Assembly: GCA_015654825.1 (NCBI GenBank)
Contig: JAATGE010000066.1
Location: 1-8,552, forward strand
Source of the DNA: Rhodospirillales bacterium
GTDB lineage: Bacteria; Pseudomonadota; Alphaproteobacteria; Acetobacterales; Acetobacteraceae
Direction: 5' to 3'
DNA: 8,552 nt
Part shown: positions 1-5,724 of the stretch, piece after piece
Layout: each line of letters starts with the position of its first letter
How positions within the stretch are numbered: position 1 is the stretch's first letter
The notes under the pieces: generated by a model
What the model was told of the DNA's origin: nothing
What the model saw: the letters and a program-made list of their open reading frames with translations, nothing else
Databases searched by the model: none
Position numbers and translations under genes: made by a program

Positions 1-644
1 GTCAGCACGGTGCCGGGTGCACGCGGGCCAGAACTCGTGCCGAGCAAGGAATCGAAACCGAGCGCACCACGCACCAGGTTCGATTCGAAATGCTCCTCGG
101 CGAGGTCATAGACGTTCATGCCGATGATGCGCAGCAGTTCGCGCATGTCGGTGCGCCCCAGGCTGCGCACCTGCCAAGCCAGGCGCAGCAGGCTCGCCTG
201 GTCTGCCCATGCGGACGTGCCAAGCCGCGGCGGCACCATTTCCAGCACTGGCCGCAGGTGCGCTGCGAATTTTCGCAGTCGCGCCATCAATGACGTATAG
301 GCGGCGGCATCGCCACTACCCACGCCGGTGACACCGCCTTGCGACATGAGCAAATGCGCACCGTCGTCGGAGAGCGCCGTTGTCGGCATCGATTGTGCCG
401 CGAATTCCAGCCCGTGCCGCGTCAGCGCCAGTTCGTCAACGATGGAACGTGGCAGCATATGCAGTAGGTGCGCACAGGCGGATACGTGAAAACCCGGAGC
501 GAATTCGCGGGTTGCGGCCATTCCGCCGAGCTGTTCCGCGGCCTCCAGCACCAGCACGCGCTGCCCGCTGCGTGCCAGATAAGCTGCACACACCAGGCCA
601 TTATGGCCGCCGCCGATGATCACACCGTCGTAATGGACGTTCAA
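1..644 (-). CDS. FAD-dependent oxidoreductase, PYROXD2/phytoene-desaturase-like paralogue (C-terminus missing)
   Basis: N-terminal 214 codons of a second flavoprotein that runs off the left edge. The start is TTG (complement of 642-644), overlapping the TGA stop of the upstream gene as TTGA. This frame has a TGA at 666-668 and no ATG or GTG between it and the TTG, so TTG is the only sensible start. The protein opens MNVHYDGVIIGGGHNGL, with the dinucleotide-binding GxGxxG-type turn at residues 11-16 and the acidic residue (E34) that ends the second Rossmann strand, followed by LGGMA. Near residues 200-210 it carries a 'GTSSGPRAPGT' segment that matches 'GTALGPRSPGT' of the neighbouring gene, so the two are diverged tandem paralogues of COG1233. 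The overlap implies translational coupling in one operon. The substrate is unknown; the family includes carotenoid desaturases and uncharacterised PYROXD2 homologues. The family call is firm, the function is not. Confidence 0.85.
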   Translation of the reverse strand, partial: MNVHYDGVIIGGGHNGLVCAAYLARSGQRVLVLEAAEQLGGMAATREFAPGFHVSACAHLLHMLPRSIVDELALTRHGLEFAAQSMPTTALSDDGAHLLMSQGGVTGVGSGDAAAYTSLMARLRKFAAHLRPVLEMVPPRLGTSAWADQASLLRLAWQVRSLGRTDMRELLRIIGMNVYDLAEEHFESNLVRGALGFDSLLGTSSGPRAPGTVL

Positions 645-2245
645 TTGCGTGCGCCCCGCCCAAGGTCACGAAGAATTTCGCGGGCCGCGTTGGCGCCTGG
701 CGCGCCCATGACGCCGCCGCCCGGATGGGTGCTCGATCCGCACATATAGAGTCCGCGCACGGGGCTGCGGTATTGCGCGTAGCCCGGCACCGGCCGATTG
801 AACAGCAGCTGATCCATGGTCAGTTCGCCCTGGAAGATGTTCCCCTCGGTCAGACCTACCTCGTTTTCGATATCCCATGGCGTACGGATTTCCGCGTGCA
901 GGATCAGCTTGCGAAAATCGGGGCTATGGTGGGCGATCGCCTCGATCACATTCTCGCCGAACGCAGCCCGTTTCTCATTGTCCCATGGCCCGTCCGCAAA
1001 TTCGTATGGGCAGTACTGCACGAATACGGACATATAATGCTTGCCGTCCGGGGCCATGGTGGGATCGATCTGCGACGGGATCAGCATGTCCACGTAGGGC
1101 ACCTGCGACCATCGGCCGGCCTTCCAATCGTCATAGGCGCGTTCCATCATTTCGACCGTGTCGGTGATGTGCAGGTCGCCGCGGATACTCGGGGAACCCT
1201 CCGGGATGGCAGGGAAATGCGGCAATCCGTCCAGCGCGATATTGAGTTTTCCCGACGCGCCACGAATCTTGAAGTTGCGCACCGCGCGCAGGAAATCCTC
1301 GGGAAGGTCGCCCGGCTCCACCAATCCCTGGAACGTACGTTTTACGTCGAGGCCGGAGACCACGATGCCTGCGCGCACCTCAGTGCCGTCGGCCAGTGCC
1401 ACGCCCGCGGCGCGCCCGCGGGAGGTCAGGATGCGTGCGGCCCCGGCATCGGTACGGATTGTGCCGCCGCTTTCGGCGAGCGAGGCGGCCAGCGCGCGCG
1501 TGACGGCGCCCATGCCGCCGCGCGCAAAACCCCAGGCGCCGACGGCATCGTCGATGTCGCCCATATAATGATGCAGCAGCACGTAGGCGGTGCCCGGCGA
1601 ACGTGGGCCCAACGCGGTGCCGATGATGGAGCTGCCGGCAAGGTGGGCCTTGACGATCTCACTCTCGAAATACTCGTCCAGCAGGTCGGCGCAGCTCATC
1701 GTCCAGAAGCGCAATGTTTCGTACATGCGGGTTTCGCCCATGCGATGGAAGCGCTGACCGAGATAGACCAGTTCCATCAGGTCGCGTGGTCGGAACGATG
1801 TCGGGTCGGGGGGCGTGCGCATCAGCAATGGTTTGATGAAACGGCATTGCCGCAGCATGTCGCGGGCGAAGCGGTCGTAAGCTTCGGCGTCGCGCACCGA
1901 ATGGCGAGCGATTTCGCGGCGCAGCGCATCGTGGTTTTCGTAATAAAGAGCGAGGTGGCCGCCGTTGCGCATCATGGTGCAGCCGCCGTCGTAAGGAATT
2001 ATTTGCAGCCCATGGCGCGGCAGTTCCAGGGTACGCATGATTTCCGGCCGCAGCAGGCTGCAGACGTAGGAGCAATTGGAGTAGGTAAAATCCTGGTAGA
2101 GCTGGCGGCTTACGGCGGCGCCGCCGATGTAGGGGTTGCGCTCCAGCACCAGCACGGAGAGGCCGGCTCGGGCCAGGTAGCAGGCGGCGATCAGCCCGTT
2201 ATGGCCGGCGCCCAGCACCACGGCATCGTATCGGGGCGCGGTCAC
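641..2245 (-). CDS. FAD-dependent oxidoreductase, PYROXD2-like (COG1233)
   Basis: Complete 534-residue flavoprotein, a normal length for PYROXD2/phytoene-dehydrogenase-related proteins. The start is GTG at 2243-2245; the frame is closed upstream by a TAG near 2310, and the GTG gives the family-typical N-terminus (TAPRYDAVVLGAGHNGL). The FAD-binding Rossmann motif GAGHNG is at residues 12-17, with E35 as the ribose-binding acid and 'IGGAAVSR' at 40-47. The C-terminal FAD signature 'GLYMCGSSTHPGGG' followed by 'GAPGANAA' is at about 498-521. No signal peptide or membrane segment is apparent, so it is probably cytosolic. It is followed by the TTG-initiated paralogue with a 4-base overlap, and is divergent from potH/potI across about 300 bp. 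The neighbourhood allows a role in oxidising an imported amine, but that is inference; it could equally act on an isoprenoid or another hydrophobic substrate. The Shine-Dalgarno region of the GTG is weak, and a short upstream frame may couple its translation. Confidence 0.9.
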   Translation of the reverse strand: MTAPRYDAVVLGAGHNGLIAACYLARAGLSVLVLERNPYIGGAAVSRQLYQDFTYSNCSYVCSLLRPEIMRTLELPRHGLQIIPYDGGCTMMRNGGHLALYYENHDALRREIARHSVRDAEAYDRFARDMLRQCRFIKPLLMRTPPDPTSFRPRDLMELVYLGQRFHRMGETRMYETLRFWTMSCADLLDEYFESEIVKAHLAGSSIIGTALGPRSPGTAYVLLHHYMGDIDDAVGAWGFARGGMGAVTRALAASLAESGGTIRTDAGAARILTSRGRAAGVALADGTEVRAGIVVSGLDVKRTFQGLVEPGDLPEDFLRAVRNFKIRGASGKLNIALDGLPHFPAIPEGSPSIRGDLHITDTVEMMERAYDDWKAGRWSQVPYVDMLIPSQIDPTMAPDGKHYMSVFVQYCPYEFADGPWDNEKRAAFGENVIEAIAHHSPDFRKLILHAEIRTPWDIENEVGLTEGNIFQGELTMDQLLFNRPVPGYAQYRSPVRGLYMCGSSTHPGGGVMGAPGANAAREILRDLGRGARN

Positions 2246-2274
2246 GCCAGACCGGCCTGCGTGCGGCGTCGCAT
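2242..2274 (-). promoter_or_regulatory. possible 10-codon leader ORF overlapping the GTG start
   Basis: On the minus strand an ATG at 2272-2274, preceded by a purine-rich GGGGGCAGGG stretch, opens a 10-codon frame (MRRRTQAGLA). Its TGA (2242-2244) overlaps the GTG start of the flavoprotein gene as GTGA. The GTG itself has only a poor ribosome-binding site, so ribosomes finishing this frame could restart there. It is too short to judge by composition and may be chance. Confidence 0.25.
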
Positions 2275-2334
2275 TACCCTGCCCCCGGTTCCTGGTGCGG
2301 CGCCCAGACTATCAGCGGCGGCGCCCCTGGTCCA

Positions 2335-2420
2335 TCAAATTTTATATGGTCATTTAAAAAACTGCCCACCACCCGACCTTCGTAGCTAACATAATGAATT
2401 TCCTATACCTTATAAAATGA
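2335..2420. promoter_or_regulatory. AT-rich divergent intergenic island, probable promoter region
   Basis: About 85 bp of clearly AT-rich DNA in a GC-rich setting, between the divergent flavoprotein operon (minus) and potH (plus). It contains several TATA-like hexamers, such as ATATAAAAT on the minus strand near 2340 and TATAAAAT near 2411. I could not pair any of these convincingly with a -35 box at 16-18 bp. Base composition and position make it the likeliest site for the flavoprotein promoter and possibly one potH promoter. A plus-strand transcript from here would pass through repeat copy A before reaching potH. Confidence 0.35.
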
Positions 2421-2473
2421 GGTCTGGGGCCTAAGGCCCCAGCGGGGTCCAGGGGCAGAACCCTTGCCTTCCT
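2412..2473 (-). repeat. paired-hairpin repeat, copy A
   Basis: Member of a four-copy family in this window, written here in its minus-strand orientation. It contains a 9-bp palindrome, CTGGGGCCT (2424-2432) and AGGCCCCAG (2434-2442), with a 1-base centre. Next to it is a degenerate CCAGGG/CCCTTG stem at about 2449-2466. Copy B (4304-4364) matches it in inverse orientation over the whole unit, with about two single-base indels and two substitutions in the core plus a shared ATTTTAT tail. A and B therefore form an inverted pair around potH-potI. Unlike B, C and D, this copy lies upstream of genes on both sides, in the potH leader. Its second stem is the most decayed of the four. Confidence 0.85.
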
Positions 2474-2481
2474 AAACTAGC

Positions 2482-2511
2482 TTGCGCGGTAGCCACCCAC
2501 ACGGCTACATT
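2482..2511 (+). promoter_or_regulatory. candidate potH promoter with a dyad in the spacer
   Basis: TTGCGC (2482-2487) and TACATT (2506-2511) are separated by 18 bp and resemble weak sigma-70-type -35 and -10 boxes 31 bp before the potH start. Between and partly over them is a 6-bp dyad, GTAGCC (2489-2494) and GGCTAC (2503-2508), with an 8-bp spacer. It could be an operator or a small leader hairpin. The boxes match consensus only moderately. Confidence 0.25.
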
Positions 2512-2541
2512 GAATGGTAATATAAGCCGCGGTGGAAACGC

Positions 2542-3465
2542 ATGACCACGCAGTATTGGCCGGCCCGCGCCGCCCCCTTCCTGCGCCGCCGGGTCTATTG
2601 GCTGCTGATCCTGCCGCCCCTGCTGTTTCTGTGCGTATTCTTTCTGATCCCGTTCGCCTTCGCGTTCAAGATCAGTTTTGCCGATTCTACTATTGCCATT
2701 CCGCCCTTCACCAAGCTGTTCTCCGTCACGCCGGACGGCCACTACGCGCTGACCGTTACGCTCGATAATTATCGCTATCTGGTGACCGATGACGTCTATC
2801 TGCTATCCTACATTTTTTCCCTGCGAACCGCTTTCTGTTCCACGCTGATTTGCCTTCTGCTGGGCTACCCGATGGCGTACGGCATTGCGCGCGCGCCGCG
2901 CAGCACGCAAACTATCCTGTTGCTGCTGATCATCCTGCCGTTCTGGACATCGTTCTTGTTACGCGTCTATGCGCTGCAGGGCATTATCAGCGAGCATGGC
3001 CTGCTGAACAATCTTCTGCTTTGGCTCGGCCTTATCCATACGCCGTTGCGGATCATGCACACCACGCTCGCGGTCTATATCGGCATCGTGTATTCGTACC
3101 TGCCATTCATGATCCTGCCGCTCTACGCCACGCTGGAAAAGCTGGACGTCACGCTGCTGGAGGCGGCCGCCGATCTCGGCACGCCGCCCTGGCGCCCCTT
3201 CCTGGAAATCACATTGCCGCTCTCGCTGCCCGGCGTGATCGCCGGCTCAATGCTGGTGTTCATACCGGCGATCGGCGAGTTCGTTATTCCATCCCTGCTG
3301 GGCGGACCGGACAGCCTGATGATCGGCCGCGTGTTGTGGGATGAATTCTTCGCCAATCACAATTGGCCGGTGGCCTCCGCCGTTGCCACCGCGTTCCTCG
3401 TACTGCTGGTCGGTCCGATCGCCCTTTACCAGCACTATCAAATGAAGGATCAGGCGCCGTCATGA
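2542..3465 (+). CDS. potH: polyamine-type ABC transporter permease PotH
   Basis: 307-residue inner-membrane permease of the putrescine/spermidine importer family (binding-protein-dependent, CUT1-like). About six membrane segments are visible, near residues 20-45, 90-115, 125-145, 172-197, 230-252 and 280-300. The cytoplasmic EAA loop that docks on the ATPase starts at residue 207 (EAAADLG) and continues to ITLP and G231. Segments such as 'TLAVYIGIVYSYLPFM', 'GSMLVFIPAIGEFVIP' and 'LLGGPDSLMIGRVLW' closely follow E. coli PotH as I remember it. The ATG at 2542 has a GGTGGA ribosome-binding site about 5 bases upstream. Its stop overlaps the potI start as ATGA. No potF (binding protein) or potG (ATPase) flanks it, so those partners must be elsewhere. 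Polyamine specificity is inferred from similarity only; uptake of another small amine is possible. Confidence 0.9.
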   Translation: MTTQYWPARAAPFLRRRVYWLLILPPLLFLCVFFLIPFAFAFKISFADSTIAIPPFTKLFSVTPDGHYALTVTLDNYRYLVTDDVYLLSYIFSLRTAFCSTLICLLLGYPMAYGIARAPRSTQTILLLLIILPFWTSFLLRVYALQGIISEHGLLNNLLLWLGLIHTPLRIMHTTLAVYIGIVYSYLPFMILPLYATLEKLDVTLLEAAADLGTPPWRPFLEITLPLSLPGVIAGSMLVFIPAIGEFVIPSLLGGPDSLMIGRVLWDEFFANHNWPVASAVATAFLVLLVGPIALYQHYQMKDQAPS

Positions 3466-4298
3466 GCGCGCGCCTCGCACCCGGCCTCATCGCCGTGCTG
3501 ACCTTCGGCCTGGCGTTTCTGTATCTGCCGATTTTTGTCCTCATCGCCTATTCGTTCAACGCTTCGGCGTTGGTCACCGTCTGGGGCGGGTTTTCCGCGG
3601 CATGGTACGGCAAGCTACTGCATAATCCGCAAGTTCTCGATGCCGCCTTGCTTTCGCTGGAAGTCGGCATGGCCGCCGCCACCAGCGCGGTGGTGCTCGG
3701 CACACTCGCCGCCGTCGCACTGGTACGCATCCGCCGCTTTCGTTTCCGCCTGCTGCTGACCGGCATGGTGCACGCGCCGCTGGTAGTGCCTGAAATCATT
3801 ACTGGCATCACCTTGCTGCTGCTGTTCGTCTCCATGGCGCAGATGTTCGGCTGGCCGAAGCACCGGGATTTCCTGAGCCTGGTACTGGCCCACATCTCAT
3901 TCTGCATGGCCTACGTCACGATCACCGTAGTACCGCGCCTGGCCAGCGCCGACCGCGCGCTGGAAGAAGCGGCCATGGATCTCGGTGCCGGCCCGCTCCG
4001 CGCCTTCATGGAAATAACGCTGCCGATCATCGCGCCGGCGCTGATCTCCGGGTGGCTGCTGAGCTTTACCCTTTCGCTGGACGATCTGGTCATCTCCAGT
4101 TTCGTCGCGGGGCCGGGCAGCAGCACCCTGCCGATGGTGATCTATTCGAAAGTGAAACTCGGGGTCAGCCCGGATATGAACGCACTGGCCAGCCTGATTA
4201 TCGTGCTGGTGGGCGGCGGAGTGGTGTGCGCAGGGTGGTTGATGATCCGCGCGGAACTGCAACGGATGCGGGATCGGCAATTGTCGGAGCAGGGGTAA
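3462..4298 (+). CDS. potI: polyamine-type ABC transporter permease PotI
   Basis: 278-residue second permease subunit, which forms the channel with PotH. The ATG at 3462-3464 overlaps the potH stop (ATGA) and is preceded by AAGGA and AGG at 3444-3454. A longer in-frame extension upstream exists but lies inside potH and is not used. About six membrane segments are visible, near 10-32, 66-88, 104-128, 138-158, 187-208 and 241-263. The N-terminus 'FLYLPIFVLIAYSFNAS' and the segment 'LVTVWGGFSAAWYGKLL' are typical of PotI. The EAA loop starts at E168 (EEAAMDLGAGPL) and ends near 'ITLPII'. The C-terminal part 'SFTLSLDDLVISSFVAGPGS' is strongly PotI-like. Twelve bases or fewer after the stop begins repeat copy B, which probably terminates the potHI transcript. 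The family call is firm; the transported substrate is inferred. Confidence 0.9.
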   Translation: MSARLAPGLIAVLTFGLAFLYLPIFVLIAYSFNASALVTVWGGFSAAWYGKLLHNPQVLDAALLSLEVGMAAATSAVVLGTLAAVALVRIRRFRFRLLLTGMVHAPLVVPEIITGITLLLLFVSMAQMFGWPKHRDFLSLVLAHISFCMAYVTITVVPRLASADRALEEAAMDLGAGPLRAFMEITLPIIAPALISGWLLSFTLSLDDLVISSFVAGPGSSTLPMVIYSKVKLGVSPDMNALASLIIVLVGGGVVCAGWLMIRAELQRMRDRQLSEQG

Positions 4299-4303
4299 GG
4301 TAC

Positions 4304-4364
4304 AGGAAGGCCAGGGCTCTGCCCTGGACCCGCTGGGGCCTTAGGCCCCAGACCCCAATTTTAT
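4304..4364 (+). repeat. paired-hairpin repeat, copy B
   Basis: Perfect version of the short form of the repeat. Stem 1 is CCAGGGC-tct-GCCCTGG (4311-4327). It is followed by ACCCG and stem 2, CTGGGGCCT-t-AGGCCCCAG (4333-4351), then ACCCC and an ATTTTAT tail. It begins 6 bases after the potI stop and is the inverse of copy A. Copies C and D share its stem 1 plus ACCC (21 identical bases) and the CCAGACCCC end. Confidence 0.92.
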
Positions 4365-4366
4365 TT
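4311..4366 (+). terminator. probable transcription terminator of potHI
   Basis: Two consecutive strong GC stems just after potI, the second followed after five bases by AATTTTATTT. The T-rich run is not directly attached to the stem, so intrinsic termination may be inefficient, but position and stem strength support a 3'-end role. Confidence 0.55.
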
Positions 4367-4462
4367 GTTCCCGGACTGGCATCGAGAACGCGCCAAATTG
4401 CCAATCCCGGCGCCGGTGCTTATCGCGTGAAGCCCCATCCCCACAACTCCGGATTGCCGCCA

Positions 4463-5263
4463 ATGACCTCCCCCGTACAGACCAACGCCGCCGACGGCAT
4501 CGTCACCCTCACGCTGAACCGGCCGGAGCAGCGTAATCCGATCTCCGATGCCGACATGATCGAAGCGCTCGTCGCCGCCCTCGCCGGCCTGAACGAGGAC
4601 CCCACAACGCGGGTCGCCATCCTCACCGGCGCGGGACGCGGCTTTTCCTCCGGCGGCAACGTCAAAGCCATGGCGGGCACCACTGGCCGCGCCGCCGCCA
4701 CGCCGCACAGCAACCGCGAATGGTATCGCACCGGCATCCAACGCATTCCCCGCGCGTTCGAGGCGCTCGAGGTTCCCATCATTGCCGCCGTCAATGGCGC
4801 CGCCGTCGGCGCCGGCTGCGATCTCGCCTGCCTGTGCGACCTCCGCATCGCCTCCACTGACGCCTCTTTCGCCGAGAGTTTTGTAAAACTCGGCCTGATC
4901 CCCGGCGACGGCGGCGCCTGGCTACTTCCGCGCATCGTCGGCCAGGCCCGCGCGCGCGAAATGGCGTTCACCGGCGACCCGATCACCGCGCAGCAAGCCC
5001 TCGCCTACGGTCTGGTCAGCCAAGTCGTACCACCGGAGGAACTGCTGCCGGCCGCCCACGCACTGGCCGCCAGGATCGCCGTCAACCCGCCCGTCGCGGT
5101 GCGTCTGACCAAGCGGCTGATGCGCGAAGCCGAACGCGCCGATCTGGAGACGGTGCTGCAATTGTCAGCAGCGATGCAGTCCATCGCCCACGCCACCGCG
5201 GACCATCGCGAGGCCGTGGAGGCGTTCATTGCCAAACGCTCGCCAAAATTCAGTTCTAATTGA
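4463..5263 (+). CDS. crotonase-fold (enoyl-CoA hydratase/isomerase family) protein
   Basis: 266-residue protein, the usual length of a single-domain crotonase, likely acting on an acyl-CoA in the cytosol. The ATG at 4463 gives the family-typical N-terminus (MTSPVQTNAADGIVTLTLNRP). An in-frame GTG at 4427 would add a non-conserved extension, and the open frame further upstream lies inside potI. 'GRGFSSGGNVKAM' (58-70) and 'NGAAVGAGCD' (111-120) form the two halves of the oxyanion hole. 'LGLIPGDGGAWLLPRIVG' (143-160) and 'TGDPITAQQALAYGLV' (170-185) follow. By motif alignment, the first catalytic glutamate of classical hydratases (E144 in rat) is D120, and the second (E164) falls on F140, with E138 nearby. 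Straight enoyl-CoA hydration is therefore doubtful; an isomerase, hydrolase or other crotonase activity is possible. Its ribosome-binding site is weak (GGA 9 bases upstream). It is bounded by repeats B and C, so it is likely transcribed alone. Confidence 0.88.
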   Translation: MTSPVQTNAADGIVTLTLNRPEQRNPISDADMIEALVAALAGLNEDPTTRVAILTGAGRGFSSGGNVKAMAGTTGRAAATPHSNREWYRTGIQRIPRAFEALEVPIIAAVNGAAVGAGCDLACLCDLRIASTDASFAESFVKLGLIPGDGGAWLLPRIVGQARAREMAFTGDPITAQQALAYGLVSQVVPPEELLPAAHALAARIAVNPPVAVRLTKRLMREAERADLETVLQLSAAMQSIAHATADHREAVEAFIAKRSPKFSSN

Positions 5264-5284
5264 ATCATACCAACCGCCGGAAAT

Positions 5285-5329
5285 CTTGACTCCTGCGGCC
5301 GTGTCAAGGGCGCGAAAATAAGCGCAGGA
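5285..5329 (+). other. small dyads inside the left arm
   Basis: CTTGAC (5285-5290) pairs with GTCAAG (5303-5308). TCCTGCG (5291-5297) pairs with CGCAGGA (5323-5329). The two pairings interlock, so only one can form at a time or a pseudoknot would result. This segment separates the left outer repeat from repeat C. Confidence 0.45.
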
Positions 5330-5330
5330 T

Positions 5331-5402
5331 GGCCAGGGCTCTGCCCTGGACCCATCACGCCGGAGGCGTGCTGCGCACGACGGGGACAAGTCCCCAGACC
5401 CC
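5331..5402 (+). repeat. paired-hairpin repeat, copy C (long variant)
   Basis: It shares both ends with copy B (GGCCAGGGCTCTGCCCTGGA with the following CCC, and CCCCAGACCCC) but has a different middle. Stem 1 is CCAGGGC-tct-GCCCTGG (5333-5349). A new stem, CACGCC-gga-GGCGTG, is at 5356-5370, and a third, GGGGAC-aa-GTCCCC, is at 5382-5395. The usual CTGGGGCC palindrome is replaced by these two stems. It lies downstream of the crotonase gene in the same orientation that B has to potI and is followed by ATTAATTAA. It probably marks the 3' end of the crotonase transcript. Confidence 0.85.
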
Positions 5403-5428
5403 ATTAATTAAGAATCGTCAGCGGAAAC

Positions 5429-5487
5429 GGCGAAGCCCAAAAAATCGATGACATTTACAGGCTTCGCCCAAAAGCCAAGGCGAAGCC
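5429..5487 (+). other. three-copy 9-mer able to form two alternative hairpins
   Basis: GGCGAAGCC occurs at 5429-5437 and 5479-5487, and its exact complement GGCTTCGCC lies between them at 5460-5468. The middle copy can pair with the left one (22-base loop) or the right one (10-base loop), but not both. It sits at the centre of the nested element, between repeats C and D. Confidence 0.6.
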
Positions 5488-5501
5488 GCGCAGCGCTAAT
5501 C

Positions 5502-5548
5502 GGGGTCTGGGGCCTACTGGCCCCAGCGGGTCCAGGGCAGAGCCCTGG
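5502..5548 (-). repeat. paired-hairpin repeat, copy D
   Basis: Read on the minus strand it is the short form: CCAGGGC-tct-GCCCTGG (5532-5548), ACCCG, then CTGGGGCC-agta-GGCCCCAG (5507-5526), then ACCCC. It is inverse to copy C and downstream, on the minus strand, of the aminotransferase gene. It therefore has the same orientation to its gene as B and C have to theirs. The loop of the second stem differs from A and B (tact on the plus strand). Confidence 0.88.
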
Positions 5549-5553
5549 TTTTT
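5532..5553 (+). terminator. rho-independent terminator (plus direction)
   Basis: A perfect 7-bp GC stem with a 3-base loop, CCAGGGC-aga-GCCCTGG (5532-5548), is followed directly by TTTTT (5549-5553). It would stop plus-strand transcription reading through from the crotonase gene before it runs antisense into the aminotransferase. Reverse transcription has A residues before the stem and no T run after it. Confidence 0.6.
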
Positions 5554-5565
5554 GACAGGTCAAAA
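5550..5565. promoter_or_regulatory. 16-bp dyad TTTTGACAGGTCAAAA
   Basis: Perfect 7-bp arms around AG, overlapping the right outer repeat of the nested element. It resembles a small operator but could equally be part of the element's folding. It contains a perfect TTGACA, yet no -10 box lies 16-18 bp further on. Confidence 0.35.
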
Positions 5566-5582
5566 TTTAAGGCCGTTGGTAT

Positions 5583-5724
5583 CACAAAAGAAGATCAAAC
5601 CGCAGGAGAACGAGAAAGAAAGTCAAGAAAGCGAGACTTTATGATGCCCCTCTCCGTTCTTGGTGATCCTGGCGCTGAATCCTGCTTCCTTTTTCTGTCC
5701 CGCCAGACCAACCGATGCCGGCTT
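5583..5724. other. intergenic DNA before the aminotransferase stop, no gene seen
   Basis: 142 bp between the nested element and the aminotransferase stop codon. The only notable feature is a purine-rich stretch on the plus strand at about 5603-5638 (GCAGGAGAACGAGAAAGAAAG and onward). I see no credible gene and no clear terminator for the minus strand here. The first strong stem met by aminotransferase transcripts is copy D. Confidence 0.5.

Larger units (their letters stand above)
5267..5582. repeat. nested inverted non-coding element (316 bp, MITE-like or paired 3' structures)
   Basis: The ends are 24-bp inverted repeats, 5267-5290 against the complement of 5559-5582, identical at 20 of 24 positions. 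They read ATACCAAC, then C or G, then GCC, two variable bases, AAAT, a variable base and TTGAC. Inside, 21 bases at 5333-5353 are perfectly complementary to 5528-5548, and 5390-5402 pairs with 5502-5512 over 11 bp. The whole unit can thus fold as one long stem or as separate hairpins. No coding frame of note is inside. It begins 4 bases after the crotonase stop. TA flanks each end, but this lies in the palindrome and cannot prove a target duplication. It could be a small mobile element, or simply two opposite copies of a 3'-end repeat between convergent genes. Confidence 0.7.

Noticed and set aside
725..2389. 554-codon open frame on the plus strand opposite the flavoprotein gene
   Set aside because: Antisense shadow in GC-rich DNA. 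Its product has no recognisable motif and is His/Gln/Ala-rich, while the minus strand encodes a clear full-length flavoprotein.
4376..4392. GG-N10-GC (TGGCATCGAGAACGC) before the crotonase gene as a sigma-54 promoter
   Set aside because: The -24 half is good, but the -12 half reads ACGCG instead of TTGCA. Chance spacing is common in GC-rich DNA.
4052..4462. Upstream in-frame extension of the crotonase gene
   Set aside because: It lies inside potI and across repeat B, has no family similarity, and the ATG at 4463 gives the normal crotonase N-terminus.
5333..5548. CRISPR array
   Set aside because: The repeats are inverted and palindromic with unequal spacing and no regular direct-repeat/spacer pattern.
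5552..5585. TTGACA as a -35 box of a plus-strand promoter
   Set aside because: No acceptable -10 hexamer 16-18 bp downstream and no plus-strand gene follows. It is better explained by the dyad and the inverted end.
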